Assembly (NCBI RefSeq): GCF_003403315.2
Contig: NZ_CP048407.1
Coordinates: 744,001-808,000, forward strand
DNA: 64,000 nt
Source of the DNA: Thermaerobacter sp. PB12/4term
GTDB lineage: Bacteria > Bacillota > Sulfobacillia > Thermaerobacterales > Thermaerobacteraceae
Reading direction: 5' to 3'
Below the pieces are notes generated by a model that was not told where the DNA came from, ran no database searches, and saw only the letters and a program-made list of their open reading frames with translations. Numbering within the stretch: the stretch's first letter is position 1; every line of letters begins with the position of its first letter. Shown here in pieces: positions 26,676-35,056 of the stretch. The translations under genes and the position numbers were made by a program.

Positions 26676-28220
26676 ATGGTGCATGGATCTCGGGAACCCG
26701 CCGACCTGCTGATTGGACCGGCGGCCCAGGTGGCGACGCCCCGGGCGGCCGAGCGGCCGCCGGCCGGACCCCAGCAGGGCCGGCTGGAGGTGATCCCCGA
26801 AGGCGCCGTGGCCGTCCGGGACGGGCGGGTCGTGGCCGTGGGACCTTACGCCGACCTGGCGCGGCGGTTCGACCCGGCCGAGGTGCTGGACGCATCGGGC
26901 TGCACCGTGGTGCCGGGGTTCGTCGACCCCCACACCCACCTCTGCTTTGCCGGCTGGCGGGCGGAGGAGTTCGAGCGGCGCCTGGCCGGGGCCAGCTATC
27001 AGGAGATCTTGGCAGCGGGCGGCGGCATCCTCGATACGGTGCGCCGGACCCGGGAGGCGCCGGAGGTCGAACTGGCTGCCGCTTTGCGCCGGCGGCTCCT
27101 CGAGGTGCTGCGCCTGGGCACCACCACGGTAGAGGTGAAGAGCGGCTACGGCCTCACCACCGCCGACGAGCTCAAGATGCTCCGGGCCATCCGCCGGGCG
27201 GCGGACCCGGCCGACGACCTTGACGGCACCTGGCCGCTGGGGGCCGGGGCGGGGGAGAGTGCCCGCGGCCCGCGGCTCCGGACGAACCGGCCCGGGGCCG
27301 CCGCCCACACAGCGCTTCCTGCGGCCGGGCCTGGCGCGGCCGGTCAGGCTGCCACCGGGGCACCCGGCACCACCAGCCCGGCTCCCGCCCGGGCGCCAAG
27401 CGCCGCCGGCCCGGCTGCCACCGGGGCACCTGGCGCCGCCGGTAAGGATGCCACCTGGGCGCCAGGCGCTGCCAGCCCCGCCGGGGGGCTGGTTCTTCCC
27501 GAGGTGGTGGCGACCTTCCTCGGGGCCCACGCGGTGCCCCCGGAGTACCGCGGCCGCCCGGACGGGTACGTCGACCGGATCGTGGAGGAGATGCTGCCCG
27601 CGGTGGCGCGGGAAGGCCTGGCGGAGTACGCCGACGTCTTCTGCGAGCAGGGCGTGTTCGACCTGGAACAGACCCGGCGGATCGTGGAGGCGGCCCGGCG
27701 CCTGGGCTTCCGCATCCGCCTTCACGTGGATGAGCTCACTCCCCTGGGCGGGGCGGGGCTGGCGGCCCAGGTGGGGGCGGTGTCGGCGGACCACCTGCTC
27801 CACGTGCGGGACGAGGACATCCCCCGGCTGCGGGAGGCGGGCACCATCGCCACCCTGCTGCCGGGAACGGCGTTCTTTTTGCGGGAGCCGTATGCCCCCG
27901 CCCGGAAGCTGATCGGGGCGGGCGTTCCCGTCGCCCTGGCCACGGACTACAACCCCGGCAGCCACCCCGCCGGCAGCATGCCCCTGGTGATGGCCATCGC
28001 CTGCGTGGGGATGGGGATGACCCCTGCCGAGGCCCTGGTGGCATCGACCCTGGGCGGCGCCTGGGCGGTGGAACGGGCCCGGCGCCTGGGAAGCCTGGAG
28101 CCCGGCAAGCAAGCCGACCTGGTGGTGATCGACGCGCCCTCCTACCAGCACCTGGCTTACCGGCTGGGCACCGTGCCGGTGGTGGCGGTGGTGAAGGGTG
28201 GCCGGGTCGTTGCGCTGTGA
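26676..28220 (+). CDS. hutI: Imidazolonepropionase with minisatellite insert
   Basis: HutI hydrolyses imidazolone-5-propionate to N-formimino-glutamate. It is an amidohydrolase: the metal site HTHLCFAGWRAEEFE, then LHVDE and LATDYNPGS are all present. ATG 26676 follows GGAGGAG. The product is about 514 residues, roughly 100 longer than usual, because residues about 185-270 are an Ala/Gly/Pro-rich insertion between VKSGYGLTTADELKMLRAIR and LPEVVATFLGAHAVPPEYRG, which should be nearly adjacent. The insertion contains four 11-residue tandem repeats. The catalytic residues are intact, so the enzyme is probably active with a floppy loop. Confidence 0.92.
   Translation: MVHGSREPADLLIGPAAQVATPRAAERPPAGPQQGRLEVIPEGAVAVRDGRVVAVGPYADLARRFDPAEVLDASGCTVVPGFVDPHTHLCFAGWRAEEFERRLAGASYQEILAAGGGILDTVRRTREAPEVELAAALRRRLLEVLRLGTTTVEVKSGYGLTTADELKMLRAIRRAADPADDLDGTWPLGAGAGESARGPRLRTNRPGAAAHTALPAAGPGAAGQAATGAPGTTSPAPARAPSAAGPAATGAPGAAGKDATWAPGAASPAGGLVLPEVVATFLGAHAVPPEYRGRPDGYVDRIVEEMLPAVAREGLAEYADVFCEQGVFDLEQTRRIVEAARRLGFRIRLHVDELTPLGGAGLAAQVGAVSADHLLHVRDEDIPRLREAGTIATLLPGTAFFLREPYAPARKLIGAGVPVALATDYNPGSHPAGSMPLVMAIACVGMGMTPAEALVASTLGGAWAVERARRLGSLEPGKQADLVVIDAPSYQHLAYRLGTVPVVAVVKGGRVVAL
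27348..27479 (+). repeat. In-frame 33-bp minisatellite inside hutI
   Basis: Four units of 33 bp (27348-27380, 27381-27413, 27414-27446, 27447-27479) encode AATGAPGTTSP, APARAPSAAGP, AATGAPGAAGK and DATWAPGAASP. Units 1 and 3 are the most alike at DNA level. The period of 11 codons keeps the frame. Confidence 0.75.
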
Positions 28221-28268
28221 TGGGCCGGGTAGAGCACCGCTCGACGGACAAGCGGAGGGGGTCAGACG

Positions 28269-29540
28269 ATGCAGGCGCCGCAGCAGCCGAGGGCCGGTAT
28301 GCCCTTCACCGGCATTGCCACCTTTGCCCGGGCGCCCTACGTGCCCCCCGAGGTGCTGCAGCCCGGCCAGGCCGATTTTGCCGTCATCGGGGTGCCCTTC
28401 GACGCGGCCGTAGGTTTCCGGCCGGGCCAGCGGCTGGCGCCACGGGCCATCCGCGATCTTTCCACCCGTTACGCTCTCCCCTGGGGGCCGGACAACCCCG
28501 GCTACTGGGACATCCAGGACGACCGCTGGTATCTCAAGGGCTGCCGGCTGGTCGACCTGGGCGACGCCGACCCGCTCTACACCGACCTGGAGCACCTGGA
28601 CCGCAGCGTCGCCGCCCTGGTGGGAGCTGCCCTGCGGGCGGGCGCCGTGCCGGTGGTGCTGGGGGGCGACCATTCCATCACCTACCCGGTGTTGCGGGCG
28701 TACGGTGAGCTGCTGCAGGCCGCGGCCGGTCCGGGACCGGCGGCCCGGTTCGGGGGTGAAGGGGGCGGCCAAGGGAGCGGCGGGGGACGGCTGCACGTCC
28801 TCCAGATTGACGCTCACCTGGACTTCTCCGCCGATGTGGCCGGGTTCCTCCGGTCCAACTCGAGCCCCTTCCGCCGGGCGGCCGAACTGCCGTACGTCGG
28901 GACCATCACCGTCATCGGCGTCCGCGGCATCCGCACCAGCCCCGAGGCGTATGCTGCCGCCGTCCGGCGGGGCAACCGCATCGTGACCATGGGGGAGTGG
29001 CGGGCGGCGTGGGCCCGGCGAGCGGCCATCCCCGCGGGGGTGGGGCCGAGTGGTGGGCCGCACCCGGGTACCGCGGCGGACTCTGGCGCCGGGGCGAGGG
29101 TGGGCGGAGCGACAGGCTCTGGCGCCGGGGCCGGCCCGGCCGGAGGGACAGGGTCACACGGCCGAACCAGCCCGGGCGGAGGGGGGCCGGCCGGCAGCCG
29201 GCTGGGTTGGCCACCCGCACCAGGCGACGACGCGAACCCGCTGGTGCCCTTCCTGGCGGCCATTCCCCCCGGCGAGCCGCTCTACATCAGCCTGGACATC
29301 GACGGCCTGGATCCGGCGGTCGCCCCGGGCACGTCAAGCCCCGAACCGGGCGGCTTGACCTATGAAGAGGTCCGCGAGATCCTGCGCCTGGCGGCGAGCC
29401 GCGCCCGGGTGGTGGGCATCGACATCGTGGAGGTCAACCCGTACCTGGATCCCGCGGGGATGACGGCTCTCCTGGCGGCTCGCCTGGCCATCGAAGCCAT
29501 GGCGTTCAGCCATGGTGCGCTGGCGTCACCGGGGTCCTGA
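28269..29540 (+). CDS. hutG: Arginase-family formimidoylglutamase (HutG-like) with insert
   Basis: A binuclear-manganese ureohydrolase. Metal ligands are visible in order: VVLGGDHSITYP, LQIDAHLDFS and ISLDIDGLDPAVAPG. The position directly after hutU and hutI argues for formimidoylglutamase, which would give glutamate and formamide; agmatinase or guanidinobutyrase are alternatives by sequence alone. It has 423 residues, about 100 over the norm. The excess is a Gly-rich insert at about 152-175 and a larger one at about 257-324 with 12-residue repeats, between GEWRAAWARRA and FLAAIPPGEPLYISLD. It starts at ATG 28269, 48 bases after hutI. Confidence 0.85.
   Translation: MQAPQQPRAGMPFTGIATFARAPYVPPEVLQPGQADFAVIGVPFDAAVGFRPGQRLAPRAIRDLSTRYALPWGPDNPGYWDIQDDRWYLKGCRLVDLGDADPLYTDLEHLDRSVAALVGAALRAGAVPVVLGGDHSITYPVLRAYGELLQAAAGPGPAARFGGEGGGQGSGGGRLHVLQIDAHLDFSADVAGFLRSNSSPFRRAAELPYVGTITVIGVRGIRTSPEAYAAAVRRGNRIVTMGEWRAAWARRAAIPAGVGPSGGPHPGTAADSGAGARVGGATGSGAGAGPAGGTGSHGRTSPGGGGPAGSRLGWPPAPGDDANPLVPFLAAIPPGEPLYISLDIDGLDPAVAPGTSSPEPGGLTYEEVREILRLAASRARVVGIDIVEVNPYLDPAGMTALLAARLAIEAMAFSHGALASPGS
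29079..29150 (+). repeat. In-frame 36-bp tandem repeat inside hutG
   Basis: Two 36-bp units, 29079-29114 and 29115-29150, encode DSGAGARVGGAT and GSGAGAGPAGGT, with a weaker third unit to 29186. They lie in the Gly/Pro-rich insert and keep the reading frame. Confidence 0.65.
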
Positions 29541-29698
29541 GTCTTCCCCCACGGGTGACCAGGCCGGGGTCGAGCCGCCCGGACGTGATCCCGGACGGGA
29601 TCCCGGACGGGTGTAGGGGGCGTGCGGTGGGAGGCGGTGGGCGGATGGACCAGGACCACGGGGCGTCCGTCGGGTCTGGGCACAGCGGAGGAGAGGCC

Positions 29699-30487
29699 GT
29701 GTCTGCTTCCAGCGAGATCCACCGCCTGGCGACCCTCGCCCGTGGGTCGCGTCACATGGTGGCCTTCACCGGCGCCGGGGCCAGCACCGAATCAGGCCTG
29801 CCCGACTTCCGCTCTTCGCAGGGCCTTTGGCGGCGGGTGCCCCAGCACATGGCCAGCCTGGCGTTCATGGAACGCCACTTCGATGAGTTTGTCGCCTTTT
29901 ACCGCCAGCGGATCGAGGCGCTGAAGGGGGTGCAACCCAGCCGGGTCCACCGGATTCTGGCCCGCTGGGAGGCGGCCGGATGGCTGAAGGCGGTGATCAC
30001 CCAGAACGTCGACGGCCTCCACCAGCAGGCCGGATCGCGCCGGGTGCTGCCGCTGCACGGCGACCTGCGGACGTGCCACTGCCAGCGCTGTGGACGAACC
30101 CAGCCCTCGGAGGCCTTCCTCAGCCGGCCCTACTGCGAATGCGGGGGCCGCCTGCGGCCGAATGTGGTGCTGTTTGGCGAGTCCCTGCCGGCCGCGGTGT
30201 GGCAGCAGGCCCACGAGGAGGCGCTTCGCTGCGACTTGATGCTGGTGGTGGGTTCGTCCCTTGAGGTTTATCCCGCCGCGTCGCTGCCCGAGCTGGTGGT
30301 ACGCCGGGCGGCCGCCGGCGAGGCTCTGCTGGCCATCGTCAACCGCGACCCGACGCCGCTGGATGAGCAGGCGGGACTCGTCCTCCGCGGGGTGGCCGGG
30401 GACATTCTGGAACAGGTCGACCAGGAACTGGCCCGCCTGGGGTCGAACGGTGACGCGGATGAATCCGGAAAGGAGTGGAACGCGTGA
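29699..30487 (+). CDS. Sir2-family NAD-dependent protein deacylase
   Basis: A 262-residue sirtuin that removes acyl groups from lysines using NAD+. GTG 29699 (VSASSEIHRLATLARG) was chosen for the GGAGGAG just upstream and for family length; ATG 29645 is the alternative. Motifs: FTGAGASTESGLPDFRS (NAD loop), VITQNVDGLHQQAGS, catalytic His in PLHGDL, and a zinc ribbon with CHCQRC and CECGG. VVGSSLEVYPAASLP is the C-terminal NAD site. It overlaps the next gene as GTGA. Acetyl-CoA metabolism is a common target of bacterial sirtuins, but nothing here names a substrate. Confidence 0.92.
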   Translation: MSASSEIHRLATLARGSRHMVAFTGAGASTESGLPDFRSSQGLWRRVPQHMASLAFMERHFDEFVAFYRQRIEALKGVQPSRVHRILARWEAAGWLKAVITQNVDGLHQQAGSRRVLPLHGDLRTCHCQRCGRTQPSEAFLSRPYCECGGRLRPNVVLFGESLPAAVWQQAHEEALRCDLMLVVGSSLEVYPAASLPELVVRRAAAGEALLAIVNRDPTPLDEQAGLVLRGVAGDILEQVDQELARLGSNGDADESGKEWNA

Positions 30488-30990
30488 CGGCAGCAGGCCG
30501 GGACGACCCCCGTAACAACGGAACCCTGCTGGATCCTGCCGGCTTGCTTGACATTCTGGAAAGCAACCGCCGCCTTACCCTGCGGGTCATCCAGGCTTTC
30601 CCCGAGGATGCCCTCTTTAATTACAAGCCCGTGGAGATCCTGCGCCCCTTTGGCGAGATGGTCCAGGAGATCCTCAACATTGAAGACGATTACATCCGCG
30701 GGATCGCCCTGGGCGAGTGGTCCTTCGGCAAGGTGGCGGACAACACCCGCACGAAGGCCGATCTCCTGGCCGTTTGCGAGCAGGTCCGCGCCCGAACGCG
30801 GGAAGTGTGGCCCAGCATCACGACCGAGCGCCTCTTGCAGGTCGAACCGGATCCCTTCTTCGGTGGCCCGCCCCAGAGCCACTTTGAGCGGCTGGTGTAT
30901 GCCCTGGAGAACGAGATCCACCACCGCGGGCAGGGGTACGTGTATTTGCGGGAGCTGGGCATTGAGCCGCCGCTGTTTTACGAGCGCTAG
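30484..30990 (+). CDS. DinB-family protein coupled to the sirtuin
   Basis: A four-helix-bundle protein of 168 residues. GTG 30484 overlaps the sirtuin stop and has AAAGGAG nine bases upstream; a GTG at 30475 is less likely. Family marks are the final helix NEIHHRGQGYVYLRELGIEPP and FGEMVQEILNIEDDYIRGI. In DinB/YfiT-type proteins a triad of histidines binds a metal. The C-terminal His pair is present, but the usual first histidine position (HxL or similar near ILNIEDDY) is not a clear match. Family members include thiol transferases, but this one's reaction is unknown. A terminator hairpin follows. Confidence 0.8.
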   Translation: MTAAGRDDPRNNGTLLDPAGLLDILESNRRLTLRVIQAFPEDALFNYKPVEILRPFGEMVQEILNIEDDYIRGIALGEWSFGKVADNTRTKADLLAVCEQVRARTREVWPSITTERLLQVEPDPFFGGPPQSHFERLVYALENEIHHRGQGYVYLRELGIEPPLFYER

Positions 30991-31002
30991 ATTATTGCTG
31001 CG

Positions 31003-31050
31003 GACGGAGCCGGGTTGTCCACCTGTTGTTGTAGGTTTCCCGGCTCCGTC
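31003..31050. terminator. Bidirectional hairpin after dinB-like gene
   Basis: A perfect 12-bp stem (GACGGAGCCGGG at 31003-31014, CCCGGCTCCGTC at 31039-31050) with a 24-base loop lies between two convergent genes. A short T/C-rich tail follows on the plus side. Confidence 0.6.
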
Positions 31051-31076
31051 TCGCCCCGTACCCGTCTGCCTGACGT

Positions 31077-32174
31077 TTACCTCGACGGAACGATGTACTT
31101 GATGCCGATCCGCAGCCAGCGCCTGGCCAGTTCGACGGCACGCGCTTGTGACGGAATCTTACCCGTCTGGACCCAGTATTGGGTCTTTATTTGGGGATGG
31201 GGGGTGACGTACATTCGGTAGCCCGTCAGGCGGGTGAACCGCTGGGCGGCTTTCAGGGCCTCGGCCTTAGACCGGTAGAGACCGCCCCCGACGACATAGC
31301 GGCTCGGTTTGGGTTGTTGGGTGGTGGGAGCGGCCGGGGCCGGTGCATAACGCTGGAGAAGGTCTACCACCTGCTTTCCCGTCATGCCCCGAACCCCCGC
31401 GTTGAAGCGTGGAATTTCCATGTCGGGGGTTGTTCGGGAGACAAGTCCGGTGCGGGTGGTGAAACCGAACCGGATGCCCTCCGACCGGGCGGCTTGCATG
31501 AGCGTGGCATTGTATGACCCGTACGGATAGGCCAGCATGTCGGGCTCATTGCCGAGGATCTCCTGGTGGCGCTGGCGGGCCTGGGCCATGTCCAAGCGGA
31601 CGGCCGCCTCGTCCATGACCCACAGTACCGCGACGTCGGCACCGTCCCCGGTACGGATCACGCGGTGATGCATGTTATAGGTGTGGGACTGGACCTCCAG
31701 GCCCCCTGCTACCAGTTCTTCCACAGCGTCGCTGCTCAAGGTGTTGGGATCCAGGTCGATCCGGCGGTAGACGACGAAGGCCACGGCCGGCACGTTGTAC
31801 TTTCGCAAGAGGGGCAAGGCGATCGAATGGACTTCCTTCAAGCCGTCGTCGATGGTGAGCAACACGGCATTGGCGGGAACAGACCCCTTGCCGGCCTTCC
31901 ACTGGCGGAACTGCTCTGCGGAGATGAACCGGAAGCCCGCTTCCGTCAGGGACCGCAGGTGCTCGTCGAATTGCTGGGCGGTCACCGTGATCGGGCCGCC
32001 TTGTGGACGTTCGAAACCGTGATACATCAGGACCGCAACCCGGTCGGTGTAGTATACCGGTGGTGAGCCGGCCAATGCGGGTCCCGCGGGCAATGCTGCA
32101 AGCGACGTCAGGACCGCCAGGCAAGCGCTGATACCCGCCCTCAACAGCCGCCATTGCACGATCCGCAACCGCAC
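31077..32174 (-). CDS. Secreted polysaccharide deacetylase with SPOR-like C-terminus
   Basis: 365 residues. I chose GTG 32174 because GGAAGGAG is eight bases upstream and the signal peptide (RLLRAGISACLAVLTSLAAL) then sits correctly; an ATG at 32267 adds an implausible leader. The NodB domain shows VAVLMYHGF, the metal Asp pair in LLTIDDG, SHTYNMHH and AYPYGSYN, a carbohydrate-esterase-4 site. Residues about 285-365 (YVVGGGLYRSKAEALKAAQRF, then YWVQTGKIPSQARAVELARRW) resemble a SPOR peptidoglycan-binding repeat. It probably removes acetyl groups from wall glycans. The LTIDDG form (usually TFDDG) is a mild variant. Confidence 0.85.
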   Translation of the reverse strand: MRLRIVQWRLLRAGISACLAVLTSLAALPAGPALAGSPPVYYTDRVAVLMYHGFERPQGGPITVTAQQFDEHLRSLTEAGFRFISAEQFRQWKAGKGSVPANAVLLTIDDGLKEVHSIALPLLRKYNVPAVAFVVYRRIDLDPNTLSSDAVEELVAGGLEVQSHTYNMHHRVIRTGDGADVAVLWVMDEAAVRLDMAQARQRHQEILGNEPDMLAYPYGSYNATLMQAARSEGIRFGFTTRTGLVSRTTPDMEIPRFNAGVRGMTGKQVVDLLQRYAPAPAAPTTQQPKPSRYVVGGGLYRSKAEALKAAQRFTRLTGYRMYVTPHPQIKTQYWVQTGKIPSQARAVELARRWLRIGIKYIVPSR

Positions 32175-32364
32175 CGTCAGAGACTCCTTCCCGCTGGTGG
32201 CCGCCCGGTAGGCGTTGCCGGTCCCTGGTTCCCCGATGCTTCCAGGCACCATTCCGATATTAGCCACAACCGACGGCAGCCAGCGAGTGGAAAGTTCAGC
32301 CTACAGGATGTCCCGCGGGCCGCGCCGAACATCACCGTCGCAAGCGGACACGAGGAGGGATGCC

Positions 32365-32622
32365 ATGCAGATCCGGGTGCGCCTAGGACCCGACCTGGCC
32401 AGGGCGGCCGGGGTACCGGTGGTGGTCGTCGACACGCCCATGGAGACCACCGTCGACCAGCTCCTGCTGCGGTTGGGCGAGGACTATCCTGCCCTGCGGG
32501 AGGCCCTGTCGACGGCGCTGCTGGTTGCCGGCGGGCGCGTGTTGAGCCGCCGGGAAGTGGTGCCGGCGGGGGCTGACCTGGCCCTGCTCCAGCCTATGGC
32601 GGGCGGGCAGGGGGACGGGTAG
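32365..32622 (+). CDS. MoaD/ThiS-like ubiquitin-fold protein
   Basis: 85 residues from ATG 32365 behind GAGGAGGGA. The beta-grasp pattern is MQIRVRLGPDLARAAG, VDQLLLRLGEDYPALREAL, then ADLALLQPMAGG. MoaD and ThiS carry sulphur as a C-terminal thiocarboxylate on a terminal Gly-Gly. Here the PMAGG signature is followed by four more residues (QGDG), so the diglycine is not the end. The protein would need trimming, or it does not carry sulphur. It lies 29 bases before the formamidase gene and probably shares its transcript, an unusual pairing. Confidence 0.7.
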   Translation: MQIRVRLGPDLARAAGVPVVVVDTPMETTVDQLLLRLGEDYPALREALSTALLVAGGRVLSRREVVPAGADLALLQPMAGGQGDG

Positions 32623-32651
32623 CCTGCAACATCCAACAGGGGGCGAGACCC

Positions 32652-33968
32652 ATGGCATTGCCTTTGCGTACCGCGGACGAGACCGTGTTCGTCGACCGCT
32701 TTACCGATGGTGTGCTGGACCCCGAGCAGCCCATGCTGGGCCCGGTCCGCGATGGCGGGCACATCGTCGCCAACACCGCACCCGGCTGCTGGGGTCCCAT
32801 GATCACGCCCCACCTCAAGGGCGGCCACGAGGTGACGGTGCCCGTGGCCGTGGAGGGGGCGGAAGTGGGCGATGCCGTGGCGATCCGCATCAAGGACATC
32901 ACGGTGACCTCCATCGCCACGGCGTCGGGTAACGACCGGCCCATGGAGGGCCGCTTCCTCGACGACCCGTACTGCGCCGCTCGCTGTCCCCAGTGCGGTA
33001 CCATGTACCCGGCCACGCGGCTTGAGGGAATCGGTCCCGAATCGGTCCGCTGCGCCAATTGTGGTGCCGATGCGACGCCCTTCACCTTCACCAACGGCTA
33101 TACCATCGTCTTCGACGCCACGCGGCGGGTGGGGGTGACCGTCCACCGCGAGGCGGCGGAGGCCATTGCCCGTGACGCGGCCCGCTACGCCGCCCTGCCG
33201 GCCCGTTCGACCCAGAACCCCATCCTGCGGTTCGCGCCCCACGATCTGGTGGGTGTGGTGGCGCGGCTGCGCCCCTTCCTGGGCCAGCTGGGCACGGTGC
33301 CGGCCATCCGCATGCCCGACTCACACAACGCCGGGGACTTCGGTTCGGCCCTGATCGGCAAGCGGCACGAGTTCGCCCTGGCGCCGGAGCAGCTGGCCCA
33401 CCGCACCGACGGGCACATGGACTGCGATGCGGTGCGGGCCGGGGCCATCGTCATCGCGCCGGTCAAGGTGCCGGGGGCCGGGGTCTACCTGGGCGACATG
33501 CATGCTCTGCAGGGCGACGGGGAGATCGCCGGCCACACCTGCGACGTCTCGGGCACGGTCACCCTGCAGGTCGAGGTCATCAAGGGCCTGAACATCGACG
33601 GCCCGATCCTGCTGCCGGTGCCGGAAGACCTGCCCTACCTGGCCCGGCCCTTCACCGAGGAAGAACTGGCCCGCGCCCGGGCCCTGGCCGAGCAGTGGGG
33701 GTTGCGGGAACTGGAGCGGACGGCCCCCATCTCGGTGATCGGCACGGGGCCGGACCTGAACTCGGCCACCGACAACGGGCTGGAGCGGGCGGCTCGCCTG
33801 CTGGGCATGAGCGTCCCGGAGGTGAAGAACCGGGCCACCATCACGGGGGCCATCGAGATCGCCCGGCATCCCGGGGTGGTGCAGGTGACCTTCCTGGCGC
33901 CGGTCGACCGCTTGGCGCGGATTGGGCTCGGGCCGTATATCGAGGCGCAGTACGGGATCAAAGTGTAA
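32652..33968 (+). CDS. Acetamidase/formamidase
   Basis: A 438-residue FmdA_AmdA-family amidohydrolase that cleaves short amides such as formamide to formate and ammonia. ATG 32652 follows ACAGGGGGCGAGACC. Family sequence includes NTAPGCWGPMITPHL, MPDSHNAGDFG, HRTDGHMDCD and GVYLGDMHALQGDGEIAG, which contain the metal-binding and catalytic residues. A zinc-ribbon-like insert (CPQCGTMYP, then CANCGADATPF) lies near residues 115-145. Because HutG-type formimidoylglutamase releases formamide, this enzyme may finish histidine nitrogen recovery, a context inference. A terminator follows. Confidence 0.88.
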   Translation: MALPLRTADETVFVDRFTDGVLDPEQPMLGPVRDGGHIVANTAPGCWGPMITPHLKGGHEVTVPVAVEGAEVGDAVAIRIKDITVTSIATASGNDRPMEGRFLDDPYCAARCPQCGTMYPATRLEGIGPESVRCANCGADATPFTFTNGYTIVFDATRRVGVTVHREAAEAIARDAARYAALPARSTQNPILRFAPHDLVGVVARLRPFLGQLGTVPAIRMPDSHNAGDFGSALIGKRHEFALAPEQLAHRTDGHMDCDAVRAGAIVIAPVKVPGAGVYLGDMHALQGDGEIAGHTCDVSGTVTLQVEVIKGLNIDGPILLPVPEDLPYLARPFTEEELARARALAEQWGLRELERTAPISVIGTGPDLNSATDNGLERAARLLGMSVPEVKNRATITGAIEIARHPGVVQVTFLAPVDRLARIGLGPYIEAQYGIKV

Positions 33969-34070
33969 GTCGTCCCGTTGCCCGTGGTCGGTACACCAGG
34001 ACCGCCATCACGCGAGTCCGGTTCGACAGAACATTGTGCTGCTAGGTGCAGATTGCTCTGTTCGGTGCGA

Positions 34071-34124
34071 CGCCGCCCCAGGAACCCGCCATGAACGGGT
34101 CTCTGTGGGGCGGCGCCTCTTTTA
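34071..34124 (+). terminator. Terminator after formamidase
   Basis: A 10-bp stem, CGCCGCCCCA at 34071-34080 with TGGGGCGGCG at 34106-34115, encloses a smaller ACCCG/CGGGT stem and is followed by CCTCTTTTA. It lies about 100 bases after the formamidase stop. The remaining bases up to 34351 show no gene. Confidence 0.7.
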
Positions 34125-34351
34125 GGCGGCCCAGCAACCTGCGCCACACCGACCTGGTGCACCGCGTCCGCCTCCGCCCTAGGGTGCGTGGCATTGCTGC
34201 ACCAATTCGTAGAGGGTCCACTGATTGCCCTGCATAGAATGCGCTGTAACCGTTCACCATTCCGTATGAGAGTCGCCGAATCGGACAGCTGAGGTCTAAA
34301 TTGACATCAAGGGGGCGGTTGTCGACAATGAGGGCGCGAGGTGAGCGGCTC

Positions 34352-34699
34352 ATGGCCATTCTCCGCGTTGGTGGGCGAGGGCAGGTCACCCTGCCCGTTG
34401 GCATCCGGGAGGCCCTGGGGATCGCCGAAGGGCGCAAGATGGTCTGCTACGTCAACGAGGCAGGCGACATCGTCCTTCACCCGTTGCCTGCGCCAAGGTC
34501 CGTCGACGAGGTGGCAGGAGCGCTACAACGCACAGCAGGGCGGTCCCTTGCGGAAGCCCTCGAGCGAGCGGCCGGCGAGTATGCCGAAGCCTGGCGCGAC
34601 AGCCAGCCCAAATCGCAAGCGGAGGTCCTTGCGGAATCTCTTCGAGCGGGCCGCCAGGAGCGACGTGACCCTGGTGGTGACGCCCGTCGTGGTGTTTGA
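34352..34699 (+). CDS. AbrB/MazE-type antitoxin-like protein, altered C-terminus
   Basis: 115 residues. ATG 34352 (MAILRVGGRGQVTLPVGIRE) follows GCGAGGTGAG. Residues 1-45 are a SpoVT-AbrB swapped-hairpin DNA-binding domain (GQVTLPVGIREALGIAEGRKM). Residues 60-95 are helical, as in VapB-type antitoxins. The last 20 or so residues (AGRQERRDPGGDARRGV) are arginine-rich and overlap the start of the broken PIN gene in another frame, so the native end was probably lost by the same deletion. It may still repress its own promoter. Confidence 0.7.
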   Translation: MAILRVGGRGQVTLPVGIREALGIAEGRKMVCYVNEAGDIVLHPLPAPRSVDEVAGALQRTAGRSLAEALERAAGEYAEAWRDSQPKSQAEVLAESLRAGRQERRDPGGDARRGV

Positions 34700-34949
34700 G
34701 ACCTTGCTCATGCTTTCAGGCTTCGACTTACCTCCCCGCGAGGCGGCCGGCCTGGTCGAACGGGTGCTCGCCTTGCCCGGGGTGGAATGCGAGGACGAGG
34801 AGCACGTCCTCTACGCCCTGAGCCGGTACTCGAAGAAGCTCGACTTCGTGGACGGCTACCTGGCTTCGCGGTCCCAGACCACGCCTTACCGGGTCGCATC
34901 CAACGACCGCGATCTCAAGCGACTGGCAGCGCGGCTGGCGGAATGGTGA
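34629..34949 (+). pseudogene. PIN-domain (VapC-type) toxin lacking its N-terminus
   Basis: The frame from 34629 reads LRNLFERAARSDVTLVVTPVVVFETLLMLSGF in pieces and then KLDFVDGYLASRSQ and ASNDRDLKRLA, a PIN ribonuclease from its second acidic residue onward. The three later acidic positions (E in VFETL, D in FVDGY, D in SNDRD) are present. The opening strand with the first catalytic aspartate (DTN-type motif), about 25-30 residues, is missing, and the frame runs upstream into the antitoxin gene with no proper start. It is probably inactive. GTG 34665 could start an even shorter product. Confidence 0.72.
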
Positions 34950-34977
34950 AAAGGCGTTCTTTCGACAGGAATCCCCC

Positions 34978-35007
34978 TTGACACCCGCGAACTAAATCCT
35001 GTTAAAT
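34978..35007 (+). promoter_or_regulatory. Probable promoter of the type IV pilus operon
   Basis: A perfect -35 TTGACA (34978-34983) and TTAAAT (35002-35007) are 18 bases apart, about 50 bases before pilT. The intergenic AT-rich bases stand out from their surroundings. No second strong promoter was seen before pilO. Confidence 0.55.
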
Positions 35008-35056
35008 TTCGTCGCCTGGAACGGTGTGGATGGACCTCCACCCGGGGGGAAGGGAC

